Shown one piece after another: positions 53,871 to 62,406 of a DNA stretch of 64,000 nucleotides. The notes under the pieces are model-generated. The model saw only the letters and a list, made by a program, of their open reading frames with translations, was not told the origin of the DNA and did no database searches. Origin of the DNA: Prosthecobacter algae (GTDB lineage: Bacteria > Verrucomicrobiota > Verrucomicrobiia > Verrucomicrobiales > Verrucomicrobiaceae); NCBI RefSeq assembly GCF_039542385.1, contig NZ_BAABIA010000001.1, positions 496,001 through 560,000 on the forward strand, written 5' to 3'. Made by a program: the position numbers and the translations under genes. How positions within the stretch are numbered: position 1 is the first letter of the stretch; the number at the start of each line of letters is the position of its first letter.

Positions 53871-56513
53871 TCAGCGCATGGCGGCCTGCTGCGGGGGCAG
53901 CACCTGCAGGCGGAAGGTGCTCTGGCCTGGCACGGTGACCTCCACACGGCCCTGAGCATCGGCCATAATGAACTGGGGCTGTTCCGTGGTGAAGATCTGG
54001 CACACGGCCCCGGGCTGGATGCCTTCAAAGGCCAGCTCCACAGGCCGCAGGTCGGCCACCTGAATCAGCGCGCGCCGATGACCTGATTCCAGGTAACGCA
54101 CGCTGCCGCTGCTGCTGGCCAGTCGCAGATGGTCCGGGCTGCCGTCCAGACTCAGCACCAATTCTGTGCGGCGGCGGCCTTGGGTGTGAATGTAAAGGTC
54201 CTCGCCCCGGACGGTATAACCAACGATGCCGATGCAACGGTTGAGGTCCGGCACGCCACTGCTGGCGGGGAGACGTAGGGTGCGGGCATGGCCAGCATTG
54301 ACGATGATCCAGTGGCCGCTGCCCTGCGAAAAGATGCGCGTCTGGGCGGCATCGCGGACGAGGCGGGCATGGTGGGCGGCGCTCATGGCATGCAGGGGCC
54401 GGGAGGCGCACCAGTCCAGCACGCGCTCCACTTCCCACAGGCTGGCTTCACTGGTGGCATCCTCAAAGGAAAGGGACACATGCAGGGGAGCGAGCCAGCG
54501 TTGCTGTTCGGCCACTTCGGCCTCGAAGATGAATTCGCTGGCATTGAGCGGCCCTGCCCGGCGGTGGCCGGGGGCGAGCGGGCGGAGGCTTTCCGCCTGT
54601 CCCCACATCAGAGGCGCAGGCGGGGCCGTGTGTGCCAACCACCTGGTCGGCCGGACAGGCTGCATGTTTTCAACACCCATGCGACGGCTGAAGGCGACGG
54701 CGGCCTGAGTGGGAGAATTGCCTTCCGGCCACAGCATCAGTTCCACCTGGCGGCCTGGGGGAAGGAGATGGCGGTGGATGTAGGCCATGGAGCCGGCGAC
54801 TTCGCGTTCCATCTCCTGGCTGGTGGCCCAGTCGGCAGGGCGTGTGCGGCTGGCGGAGGCGGCGTGGACCTGGGGCAGGGCAAAGAGGTCGCGTGCGGCT
54901 GCTTCGTAGCGCAGGGAGTCGCGGGCGTCGAGGCCGGGATTGGTGCTGCGCAGGTCCCCTTCGCAAACGGCGGCGGTGAAGGGCAGCGAATAGCGGGAGA
55001 GGATGCGTTCCGTCATCGACTCTGCGGCGATGGGCAGGCCCTGCAGGCTGGTTTGCCGGGTAAAGCCTTCGCTGCTGATGACTGGCACCATGAGCCTGCG
55101 CCCATTTTGCGAGGTCATGTCCATCACAGGGGCCTGCGCGGCTTTGCCTAACCAAGTGTTTAGAAATGGGATCGGCTGAAGCTGGGGGCCCACTTCAGCG
55201 GCTTGGGCATCCATCCACACACCGCCCCAGGTGGCCAGGAAGGCTTGGTCAAATTGAGCCCCTGCCTTGACGGAGAGGATCACCCTCGCTCCTGCCGGAG
55301 CCTGAAGATCGCGGAAACCACGGGTGCGTGGACGCACAGCACCGGATTCTTGGAGCCAGGCGTGTTCGATCTCGCGGATGACAGCCCCCTTAGCCACCGT
55401 CATGGACTCTCCGCTGCCACGGAGTCCCAGGAGGTGGGCCCAGGCGGTGAACTCATCTGCATTTCCCCAAGGGGCAGCGGTGAGCAGCAGGGGAAGGTGC
55501 TGCCCCTTTAGATGGGTGGCCAGAGCCAGCAGCCCGGTCTGATGCGATGGCTGGGTTTGCAGGCTTGCATCCACAATCACGGCGCTGGCGTGGGCAGCTT
55601 GGCTTTTCCAGTCCAGGGTGCCGGTGGCAGGGGCCTGCCAGTAGCGCACCTGATAGCCCAGCCATTCCAGCGAACCCTGAAGGACGCGGGCGGTGAAACT
55701 TTCACTCGCAGGGCCGGAATGAATCACCAAGACCTGCCGCGTCACTTCCTGCAAAGGCCCCAGATGCAGCCCGGCGAGATCTGGCGTGGTGAAAAATGGC
55801 ACAGCCCCGAGCGCACGAAAATGCTGGGTGCGTGTGGCGATTTCCTGCTGCGTGATTTCAGGCGTGGCATACTCCACCACCAGAGGGAGGAGGCCCAGAC
55901 GCTTCACCTCGCGGAGCTGCTGGTCACGCTCCGGTTCCTTACCGCCCAGGAAAAGTACACCATCCAGGGCCAGACGGGATTCGGCAGCCAGATCCAGCGC
56001 GCCTTCGATCACCAGTTGCTTGTCGGGATAGACTCTGTGCAACTCGGCAATAACCTGGAGACAGGCGGCACGCTCGGCACTCAAACTGAGCTGTGAAAGT
56101 CCGGTTAGCACAAAGCCATCGAAGCCTTTTTCAGCGGCATCCTGGACGATTTCATACACCACCAGCGGAACCCAATGCGGGTGTGTTGCATCCAGGCGGA
56201 CGTGGCCCGGTCTGGGGCCTGTCTGCAGTGGGATGCCAACGGTACGGGCGGCCCGCGCAGCGGCGGAATTTGGCCGGATTTCCAGCACATTCACTCGGGC
56301 CAGCATCTTGTTGCCCAGGGATTGCTGCGCCTCCAGATCCACCTTGGCGTCGCTATCCACAATGCAGAGATCGAAGGCGCTCAGCATCACCGCATCGGGC
56401 TTGGTCGAAAGATCCACCATGAGGCGGGTGGGATTGGTCGCTGCCGAAACATTCACCTGAAACGCCAGCATCAGCACAGCGAGTCTAAAAATGAGGCGGG
56501 GTGGAAATGACAT
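53871..56513 (-). CDS. PelA-like exported protein with degenerate hydrolase and deacetylase motifs
   Basis: An 880-aa exported protein (signal peptide 'LIFRLAVLMLAFQVNVSA'). Order of domains: a GH114/GH166-like TIM barrel (about residues 30-250), a flavodoxin/amidotransferase-like fold (~260-380), a carbohydrate-deacetylase-like domain (~460-620) and C-terminal beta domains, as in PelA of Pel polysaccharide synthesis. In the barrel, 'GFDGFVLTGLSQLS' lacks the usual catalytic LD-x-DS pattern. In the deacetylase, 'VISSEGF' and 'ASASRTRP' replace the expected Asp and the two His zinc ligands. It may be non-catalytic. A GTG at 56522 is an alternative start. Confidence 0.65.
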   Translation of the reverse strand: MSFPPRLIFRLAVLMLAFQVNVSAATNPTRLMVDLSTKPDAVMLSAFDLCIVDSDAKVDLEAQQSLGNKMLARVNVLEIRPNSAAARAARTVGIPLQTGPRPGHVRLDATHPHWVPLVVYEIVQDAAEKGFDGFVLTGLSQLSLSAERAACLQVIAELHRVYPDKQLVIEGALDLAAESRLALDGVLFLGGKEPERDQQLREVKRLGLLPLVVEYATPEITQQEIATRTQHFRALGAVPFFTTPDLAGLHLGPLQEVTRQVLVIHSGPASESFTARVLQGSLEWLGYQVRYWQAPATGTLDWKSQAAHASAVIVDASLQTQPSHQTGLLALATHLKGQHLPLLLTAAPWGNADEFTAWAHLLGLRGSGESMTVAKGAVIREIEHAWLQESGAVRPRTRGFRDLQAPAGARVILSVKAGAQFDQAFLATWGGVWMDAQAAEVGPQLQPIPFLNTWLGKAAQAPVMDMTSQNGRRLMVPVISSEGFTRQTSLQGLPIAAESMTERILSRYSLPFTAAVCEGDLRSTNPGLDARDSLRYEAAARDLFALPQVHAASASRTRPADWATSQEMEREVAGSMAYIHRHLLPPGRQVELMLWPEGNSPTQAAVAFSRRMGVENMQPVRPTRWLAHTAPPAPLMWGQAESLRPLAPGHRRAGPLNASEFIFEAEVAEQQRWLAPLHVSLSFEDATSEASLWEVERVLDWCASRPLHAMSAAHHARLVRDAAQTRIFSQGSGHWIIVNAGHARTLRLPASSGVPDLNRCIGIVGYTVRGEDLYIHTQGRRRTELVLSLDGSPDHLRLASSSGSVRYLESGHRRALIQVADLRPVELAFEGIQPGAVCQIFTTEQPQFIMADAQGRVEVTVPGQSTFRLQVLPPQQAAMR

Positions 56514-56668
56514 GGCCAACACTGTGTTTCAAAAATGAGAACATGGGCATGTTAGCGACTCAGATTATAGAATCAATAGTCGTTGCGTATCGTTACAAAC
56601 TCCTTACCTCCCCGCATCTTCTCCATCTCTGCACTGGCAGCGGCGACAGGATTTTGTAAGTTCGCGCC

Positions 56669-58528
56669 ATGAAGCGCCCCCAGTCTGCCGCCGTCCCTGT
56701 GCCTGTGCTCCTTGGCATCGAAGGTGGCGGCACCCGCACCAGTGTCCGTCTGGTGGATGGGCAGGGCGGCATCTTGGCCCGTTTTCAGACAGGCCCTGCT
56801 GTGCTATCCCTGCTGACGGATCGCGAATTGCAATGGCACCTGAAGGACATCGCCGGGCGGCTGCCTCACTGGCCGCAGGCGGTGGCCGTGGGATTGGCCG
56901 GGGCACGCACGGCGGCCGATCAGGAAAGGCTGCGCCGGGCGGTGGCGCGGGTCTGGCCTAACGTTCCATGTGTGGCAACGAACGATCTGGAGACGGCGCT
57001 CGCCGCAGCCCCGGCTTTGAAAAAGGCGATCCCTCGGGTGCTCGTGCTCAGCGGCACCGGCTCCTGCTGCTTTGGCCGGGCACCGGATGGCCGCACGGCC
57101 AAGGTAGGCGGGCGTGGGCATGTGATTGGGGATCGGGGCAGCGCCTGCGACATCGGCCTGCGGGCTCTGCGGGCTGTGATGGCAGATCTGGATCATCGGG
57201 GCCGCCTGGGACCGCTCGGCTCCGCGATGCTGAATGCGCTGATGTTCAATGAGCCGGACCAGCTCATTCCCTGGTCCGTTCACGCACCCAAGACGGAGAT
57301 CGCCAATCTGGCCATCACGGTCTTTGCCGTGGCAGGCAAAGGCGATGCGCTGGCGAAGAAAATTTTGGCAGACTCTGCCGTGACCCTGGCGGCAGATGCC
57401 TGTGCCTGCGCCAGCCAGTTGGTGCCGGTGGGCACGCCGGTGGAATTCATCTTTAATGGCGGGGTGCTGCTCAGCAATCCCAGCTTCATGCGGCAGGTGA
57501 CACGCCAGATCCGCGCCTGCTGGCCGCATTCCCAGGTGACTCCGCTGAAGCTGCCCTCCGTGGCTGGTGCTGTTGAACTGGCCCGACATGAGGCGGAGCG
57601 GGTGAATGCCGGGGCTTTGGTGAGAGGCATGCGCACCGTGGTGCAGGAAAAGACGTTTGCCCTGCCAGAATGCCTGGCTGATCTGGCCGTGCTGGCTGAG
57701 TCGCCCACGGAGAGGCGCAATCCGAAGTCGATGACGTTGGATCACTTGTCGTTAGGCGCAGGCATTGAGCTCATGCTCAGTGAAGATGCGCAGATCCCTG
57801 CGGCCATCCTGGCGGAGAAGCGCCACATCAGCCGGGTGGTGGCGCAGGTGGCGCGGGCTTTTCAAAACGGGGGGCGTCTTTTTTATGCAGGCGCAGGCAC
57901 CAGTGGCCGTTTGGGGGTGCTGGATGCCAGCGAAATCCCGCCCACTTTCCGTGCGCCGCGTGAGCAGGTGCAGGGCATCATCGCCGGTGGTCGGCAGGCG
58001 CTGTGGAGCGCGGTGGAAGGGGCGGAGGATGATGTGCTGGCCGGGGCCATGGCCATCAAGCACCGGGAACTGGGGCCGGAAGATGTGCTTGTCGGCATCG
58101 CGTCCAGCGGTCGCACACCGTTTGTCTGGGGTGCCATCCATGAGGCCAATCAGCGAGGGACCTACACCGTGCTGCTGTCTTTCAATCCGGCGATGCGCGG
58201 GGCGGTGGGCAGGCTGAAGGACAAGAGCTGGAAACCCCAGGTGATGATCACCCCGAATGTGGGGCCTGAGGTGCTCACCGGCTCCACAAGGCTGAAATCC
58301 GGCACGGCCACAAAGCTGGTGCTGAACATCATCACCACGCTGGCGATGACCAAGGTGGGCAAGGTCATCAGCAATCTGATGGTGGATCTGAACCCCTCCA
58401 ATGTGAAGCTGCGCGACCGCGCGGTGCGCATCCTTTCAGAGCTCACGGGCTGCACCAAAGACAATGCCCGCGAGACGCTGAATGAGACCGGCTGGCTGGT
58501 GAAGGAAGCCTATGAAAAGCTGAAGTGA
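56669..58528 (+). CDS. Fused sugar kinase (BadF/MurK type) + MurNAc-6-phosphate etherase (MurQ)
   Basis: A 619-aa bifunctional protein. Residues ~10-320 form a BadF/BcrA-type sugar kinase: 'LLGIEGGGTRTSVRLVDGQ', 'AVGLAGART', 'LVLSGTGSCCFGRA' and 'GGRGHVIGDRGSACDIGL'. Residues ~345-619 form MurQ: 'YAGAGTSGRLGVLDASEIPP', 'SAVEGAEDD' and 'GIASSGRTPFVWGA' with the catalytic glutamates. The kinase would make MurNAc 6-phosphate and the etherase would split it to GlcNAc 6-phosphate plus lactate. Both steps of peptidoglycan recycling on one chain is a logical design. The ATP site looks intact. Confidence 0.88.
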   Translation: MKRPQSAAVPVPVLLGIEGGGTRTSVRLVDGQGGILARFQTGPAVLSLLTDRELQWHLKDIAGRLPHWPQAVAVGLAGARTAADQERLRRAVARVWPNVPCVATNDLETALAAAPALKKAIPRVLVLSGTGSCCFGRAPDGRTAKVGGRGHVIGDRGSACDIGLRALRAVMADLDHRGRLGPLGSAMLNALMFNEPDQLIPWSVHAPKTEIANLAITVFAVAGKGDALAKKILADSAVTLAADACACASQLVPVGTPVEFIFNGGVLLSNPSFMRQVTRQIRACWPHSQVTPLKLPSVAGAVELARHEAERVNAGALVRGMRTVVQEKTFALPECLADLAVLAESPTERRNPKSMTLDHLSLGAGIELMLSEDAQIPAAILAEKRHISRVVAQVARAFQNGGRLFYAGAGTSGRLGVLDASEIPPTFRAPREQVQGIIAGGRQALWSAVEGAEDDVLAGAMAIKHRELGPEDVLVGIASSGRTPFVWGAIHEANQRGTYTVLLSFNPAMRGAVGRLKDKSWKPQVMITPNVGPEVLTGSTRLKSGTATKLVLNIITTLAMTKVGKVISNLMVDLNPSNVKLRDRAVRILSELTGCTKDNARETLNETGWLVKEAYEKLK

Positions 58529-58534
58529 GTCAGC

Positions 58535-60739
58535 TCAGCGTGCGGCCACGTCTTCGTTCGACGTGTAGTATTCAAAGTAGCCGATCATCATTTCATCGTA
58601 GGTCTGCGGACCCCAACGGATGTTTTTGGCCGGGTCTGGATTGGCCGGGTTGCCCTCGCTGTTGTCAAAGACGGCCGTGATTTTCACCTTGCTGCCGCGC
58701 GGGAGGAACTTCGGCTGGGCATAGTCGTAGCGGAGCTGCCAGTTGAAGTCATAACGGGGGATGTCCAGCAGCACCTCGCTCTGGCCGCCAGGAGGAGTGA
58801 CCTCAAATTTGAAGGCCTTTCCGCGCACGTGCATGTGGGCCATGTAGGCCATCACATTCATGTCCATGGGAACGGTTTGCTCCTTCACCTCGACATGGTC
58901 TGGAGCGCCGGCAGGGATGTTTAAACGTGGGTGCGCCACGGCGGCGGTGTGGACGATGTAGCGCGGTTTTTCTTTGGCAAAAACAAGCCCCATGCGGAGC
59001 TGGTCCTCGGTCTTTTTGCCATTGGGCGTGTAGTGAATCTGAAAGCTGACGATGGCACCTGCGGGAAGTTTTTTGGCAAAGCCAGCGGGCCACACATGGG
59101 CGGCATTGCCCGGAACATAGGCGGCCCAGTAGCCCTCAGTTCCCTCGCCCCGGTCCCGCACATTGCTGCCTTTTGGGTGAACCTGGACGATGACATGATG
59201 CACGACTCCACGGTCTGTCGGCATGATCTCGTAGCCCTGCACCCAGCGGTCTTCTTCAAAGGATGTGGTCGTCGTGACAAACTGGTAAGGCATGGTGCCC
59301 TCTGCCTTGATGGCAATGGGTTTGGGCAGTTGGATGATCGTGTCCGGTTGCCCGATGGTCCATTCCTTGGGGAAAGAGCGGGGCTGGGGGGCATCGGAGA
59401 TTTGTCCTAGCGGACGGTCACTGGCCAGCCAGGTCAGCAAGTCCTGTTTGTCCTGGGGGGAAAGGGAGCTGTCATTGATCCAGGGCGTGTGGGTGCCCTC
59501 AGGAGGCGTGGCGGCAAACCAGGGCGGCATGGCTCCGCGTTCCACCTGTTTGCGGATCATGGCGGCGTTTTCCAAAACGTCCTCGTAGGTCTCCAGGCTG
59601 AAGGGGCCGATGCTGTCCTTGCGATGACACTCCACGCAGTTCGCTTGCAGGATGCGGGAGATTTGATGGTGATAGGTGACGGAGGTCTGGGCGACGACGG
59701 TGGCTGGCTTGATGTCCAGGGCGCAGCCTGGGGCCGTGGTGGCGGCGATGGCAGGTGCCTGGTGGGCAAGAAGAGCTGTGAGGGCATCGCGAAGATACGT
59801 TTTGTTAGGCCGTTCTTTGGCATAACCCAGACCGTATTGGTCATTGATGGCTCCGCGATAGGTCAGCGTGCGGGCGGCATCGAGAAGAAAGACTTCGGTG
59901 GTGGTCGTTGCTGCCAGGGCGGTGGAGAGGCGGCCATCCTGGTCATGAACCACCGGAGATTTCAGGCCGTGGGTGGTGATGAAGGTCTGGATATCTTCCT
60001 GGGTTTCCACGGCCACCGGGCAGACCAGCAGCATGCCGACTTTCTGTTCCTGGGCTGTTTTTTCCAAACGGGCGAGTTCAGCTCCCAGTTTGCCGCTGAT
60101 GGGGCAGGTGGCCCCAAAGAAAGCGACGATGAGACCCTGCTGGCCACTAATGCGTTCGCTCAGCTTGAGGTTCTGACCGCGGCTGTCTTCCAGCGTCAGG
60201 TCGGCGACGAGGCGGCCTACACCGTGATCGGAGGCTTTTAAAACGACGGTGGCCTCTTTCAGCTCTGGGTCTTCGCTCGCCGGCTTGGCTGGGGTGGTGG
60301 ATTCTGGGCTGCCGCCTTTGCGGCGCAGTCGGGCCATGGCTTCGGTGGCCTCGGCCAGGGTGACCGTGCCGTTGCTGTCCTGATCCAGAAAACGCATCCA
60401 GCGTTTTTGGGGCATCTCATTTTCCGTCAGCAGGCCGTCGCCGTTTTTGTCCAGGTTGTCGAATTCAGCAATGCCTGTCTTGCCTGCAGAGGGGGATTCG
60501 GCGGCGCGTTTTTTGGCACGTTCGGCCAGTTGCACGGCCTTCTCAGCTTCTTCCAGGGTGAGGGATCCATTGCCGTTCAGATCCAGTTTCGGCAGGTAGG
60601 GCGCGGCCTGCATTTCTTCACCCGCAATGAGGCCATCATTGTTTTTGTCGAACCCTGCAAAGCGTTCGGCCACACTGGCGACCTGGGCTCCCAGCGGAGC
60701 GGTGAGGAGAAAGGGCAGCAAAAGGGAAAGACGTTTCAT
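58535..60739 (-). CDS. Exported EF-hand / redoxin / cytochrome c / copper monooxygenase-like fusion
   Basis: A 734-aa protein with a signal peptide (LSLLLPFLLTAPLGAQ) and then four EF-hands (loops at 31-42, 53-64, 97-108 and 119-130). An AhpC/redoxin-like domain (~165-325) follows with a single Cys212 in 'GATCPISGKL'. A haem c site CVECH (368-372) lies in a short cytochrome segment. A PHM/DBH-type copper domain (~450-734) carries HH (513-514) and HMH (634-636). Members of this architecture occur in Planctomycetes/Verrucomicrobia. The reaction is unknown; a periplasmic copper-dependent oxidation fed by cytochrome c is a reasonable guess. Confidence 0.85.
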   Translation of the reverse strand: MKRLSLLLPFLLTAPLGAQVASVAERFAGFDKNNDGLIAGEEMQAAPYLPKLDLNGNGSLTLEEAEKAVQLAERAKKRAAESPSAGKTGIAEFDNLDKNGDGLLTENEMPQKRWMRFLDQDSNGTVTLAEATEAMARLRRKGGSPESTTPAKPASEDPELKEATVVLKASDHGVGRLVADLTLEDSRGQNLKLSERISGQQGLIVAFFGATCPISGKLGAELARLEKTAQEQKVGMLLVCPVAVETQEDIQTFITTHGLKSPVVHDQDGRLSTALAATTTTEVFLLDAARTLTYRGAINDQYGLGYAKERPNKTYLRDALTALLAHQAPAIAATTAPGCALDIKPATVVAQTSVTYHHQISRILQANCVECHRKDSIGPFSLETYEDVLENAAMIRKQVERGAMPPWFAATPPEGTHTPWINDSSLSPQDKQDLLTWLASDRPLGQISDAPQPRSFPKEWTIGQPDTIIQLPKPIAIKAEGTMPYQFVTTTTSFEEDRWVQGYEIMPTDRGVVHHVIVQVHPKGSNVRDRGEGTEGYWAAYVPGNAAHVWPAGFAKKLPAGAIVSFQIHYTPNGKKTEDQLRMGLVFAKEKPRYIVHTAAVAHPRLNIPAGAPDHVEVKEQTVPMDMNVMAYMAHMHVRGKAFKFEVTPPGGQSEVLLDIPRYDFNWQLRYDYAQPKFLPRGSKVKITAVFDNSEGNPANPDPAKNIRWGPQTYDEMMIGYFEYYTSNEDVAAR

Positions 60740-60834
60740 GCAGTATCGCTGGGTGACGCAGTCGTCGGTTTTATATGACAGCGTTTGGAGAAACCTCACG
60801 GGCGAGGGAAAGTTGCGGTAGGTGAGGCCGCGCC

Positions 60835-61290
60835 TCAGCCTCTTTTGAGAACGCCACTGCTGAGGATCTGGGCTCGCAGACCGCCATTGCCCTTCATCGC
60901 GGCTTCGGCCCCTGGGGCCAGGGCTTGGTCCATCCAGTAGCAGGGTTTGCATTCCTCGGTGCCTTTGAAGCGCACGCCTTGAATTTCAAACTCCTGGCCA
61001 ATGAGGTCATTGAGATTGACCCCTTTGGTGAGGATGTTGCGGCGGAAAACGGAGGGGGATACCCCCATGGCCTGGAACTCTTCGCACAGCCGTTCATACA
61101 CCTCATGGGCAAAGAAGGTGACCTGGCCCTTGTACTTCTCTTTGAAATCGAAGAAGCGGTCACCCACCAGCCCTTTGCCAGCCACGCATTCCACCGTTTC
61201 CACTTCCTGGATCGGTGCCTGCCCCGCAGGCTGGCCGTGATGGCCGAAGTAGTTGTGCGCGGGAGAGATGTAGATGTGGAGGATCTGCAT
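60835..61290 (-). CDS. MOSC-domain protein
   Basis: A 151-aa protein with the MOSC signature elements 'VAGKGLVGDRFFDFK', 'FRRNILTKGVNLNDLIGQEF' and 'ECKPCYWMD' (the conserved cysteine region), ending 'GGLRAQILSSGVL'. MOSC domains are predicted to handle sulfur carried by a conserved cysteine for molybdenum cofactor or related reactions. It reads away from the Gfo/Idh gene and lies upstream of the EF-hand fusion gene. Standalone function unknown. Confidence 0.85.
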   Translation of the reverse strand: MQILHIYISPAHNYFGHHGQPAGQAPIQEVETVECVAGKGLVGDRFFDFKEKYKGQVTFFAHEVYERLCEEFQAMGVSPSVFRRNILTKGVNLNDLIGQEFEIQGVRFKGTEECKPCYWMDQALAPGAEAAMKGNGGLRAQILSSGVLKRG

Positions 61291-61376
61291 GGGCGGACTC
61301 TCACGCATGGCAGGCGCTCCGCCAAGGACGGAATGAGTCTTTGCATCCCCCGCCTTTTCTCGGGAAGAGTGCGGCT

Positions 61377-62405
61377 ATGAGTTCAGAGAGAATCATCCGG
61401 GTCGGGATCGTGGGCGCAGGCGGCATTGTGAAACAGCGCCACCTGCCAGGGTTGCGGGCGCTGCCGAATGTGCGCATCACGGCTGTGGCCAATTCATCGC
61501 TGGCCAGTGCGGAGGCGTTTTGCCAGGAGTTCGCGCCGGAGGCCAAAGCCCATGCTCGCTGGGAGGATGTGGTGGACAATGAGGACGTGGATGTGGTGTG
61601 GATCGGCGCGCACCCGTCCATGCACCACGATGCGACGGACTTTGGCCTGCAATGCGGCAAGCATGTTTTCACCCAGGCCCGCATGGCCGCCACTTTGCAG
61701 GAGGCGGAACACATGTGGGAGCGGGCACAAAGCTGCCCGGATCTAGTGACGGCCATCTGCCCAGCACCCCAGGGCATGAAGGCCGGAGAGATGGTGAAAA
61801 AGCTGCTGGCTGAAGGGGCGATCGGGAAACCACACCAGGCACTGCTACACAGCTTCAGCGCCGCCTGGCTGGATGCAAACCAGCCTGCACACTGGCGTCA
61901 AAATGTGGAGGTCAGCGGCATCCAGATCCTGACCCTGGGAATCTACACGGAAGTTTTGCAACGTTGGTTAGGTCACATCGTGGAGGTGGAGGCGCGGGGG
62001 AATGTGGTCATCCCGGAGCGCCAGGGTTTCACGGTGGAGACGCCAGACTTTGTGCATGTCATGGCCAAATTTCGCAGCGGTCTAGAGGCGACGATGCTGT
62101 TCAGCGGTGTCGCGGCCCATGCACCGACGGACAAGCTGTGGCTCTTTGGCTGTGAGGGCACGCTGAGTTATGACTTTGTCACCGATGAAGTGTGCCTGGG
62201 CAAACCGGGCGGCTCCCTGGAGGTCGTGCCTGTGCCTTATGAGATGGAGCGGGAGTGGACTGTGGAGCGTGACTTCATCCAGGCCATTATGGACCCAGCG
62301 GCCCCGCGGCCAAAGCCGGACTTCACCGAAGGCGTGTGCTACATGCGGGTGGTCGAGGCCGTGTGGGAGGCCATGGAAAAACGGGCGGCGGTGAAGTGCG
62401 CGTAG
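61377..62405 (+). CDS. Gfo/Idh/MocA-family oxidoreductase with altered EKP motif
   Basis: A 342-aa protein with the NAD(P)-binding motif 'RVGIVGAGGIVKQRHLPGLR' and the overall family fold. The usual EKP motif is replaced by 'GKHVFTQARMAATL': the glutamate-lysine-proline is gone, and the general-base lysine that normally follows the dinucleotide fold is absent. The frame is open to 61215, but family proteins begin at 'SERIIRVGIV', so ATG 61377 is used. It may have a non-canonical substrate or act without redox chemistry. Converges with the following gene with a 1-nt gap. Confidence 0.8.
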   Translation: MSSERIIRVGIVGAGGIVKQRHLPGLRALPNVRITAVANSSLASAEAFCQEFAPEAKAHARWEDVVDNEDVDVVWIGAHPSMHHDATDFGLQCGKHVFTQARMAATLQEAEHMWERAQSCPDLVTAICPAPQGMKAGEMVKKLLAEGAIGKPHQALLHSFSAAWLDANQPAHWRQNVEVSGIQILTLGIYTEVLQRWLGHIVEVEARGNVVIPERQGFTVETPDFVHVMAKFRSGLEATMLFSGVAAHAPTDKLWLFGCEGTLSYDFVTDEVCLGKPGGSLEVVPVPYEMEREWTVERDFIQAIMDPAAPRPKPDFTEGVCYMRVVEAVWEAMEKRAAVKCA

Positions 62406-62406
62406 C

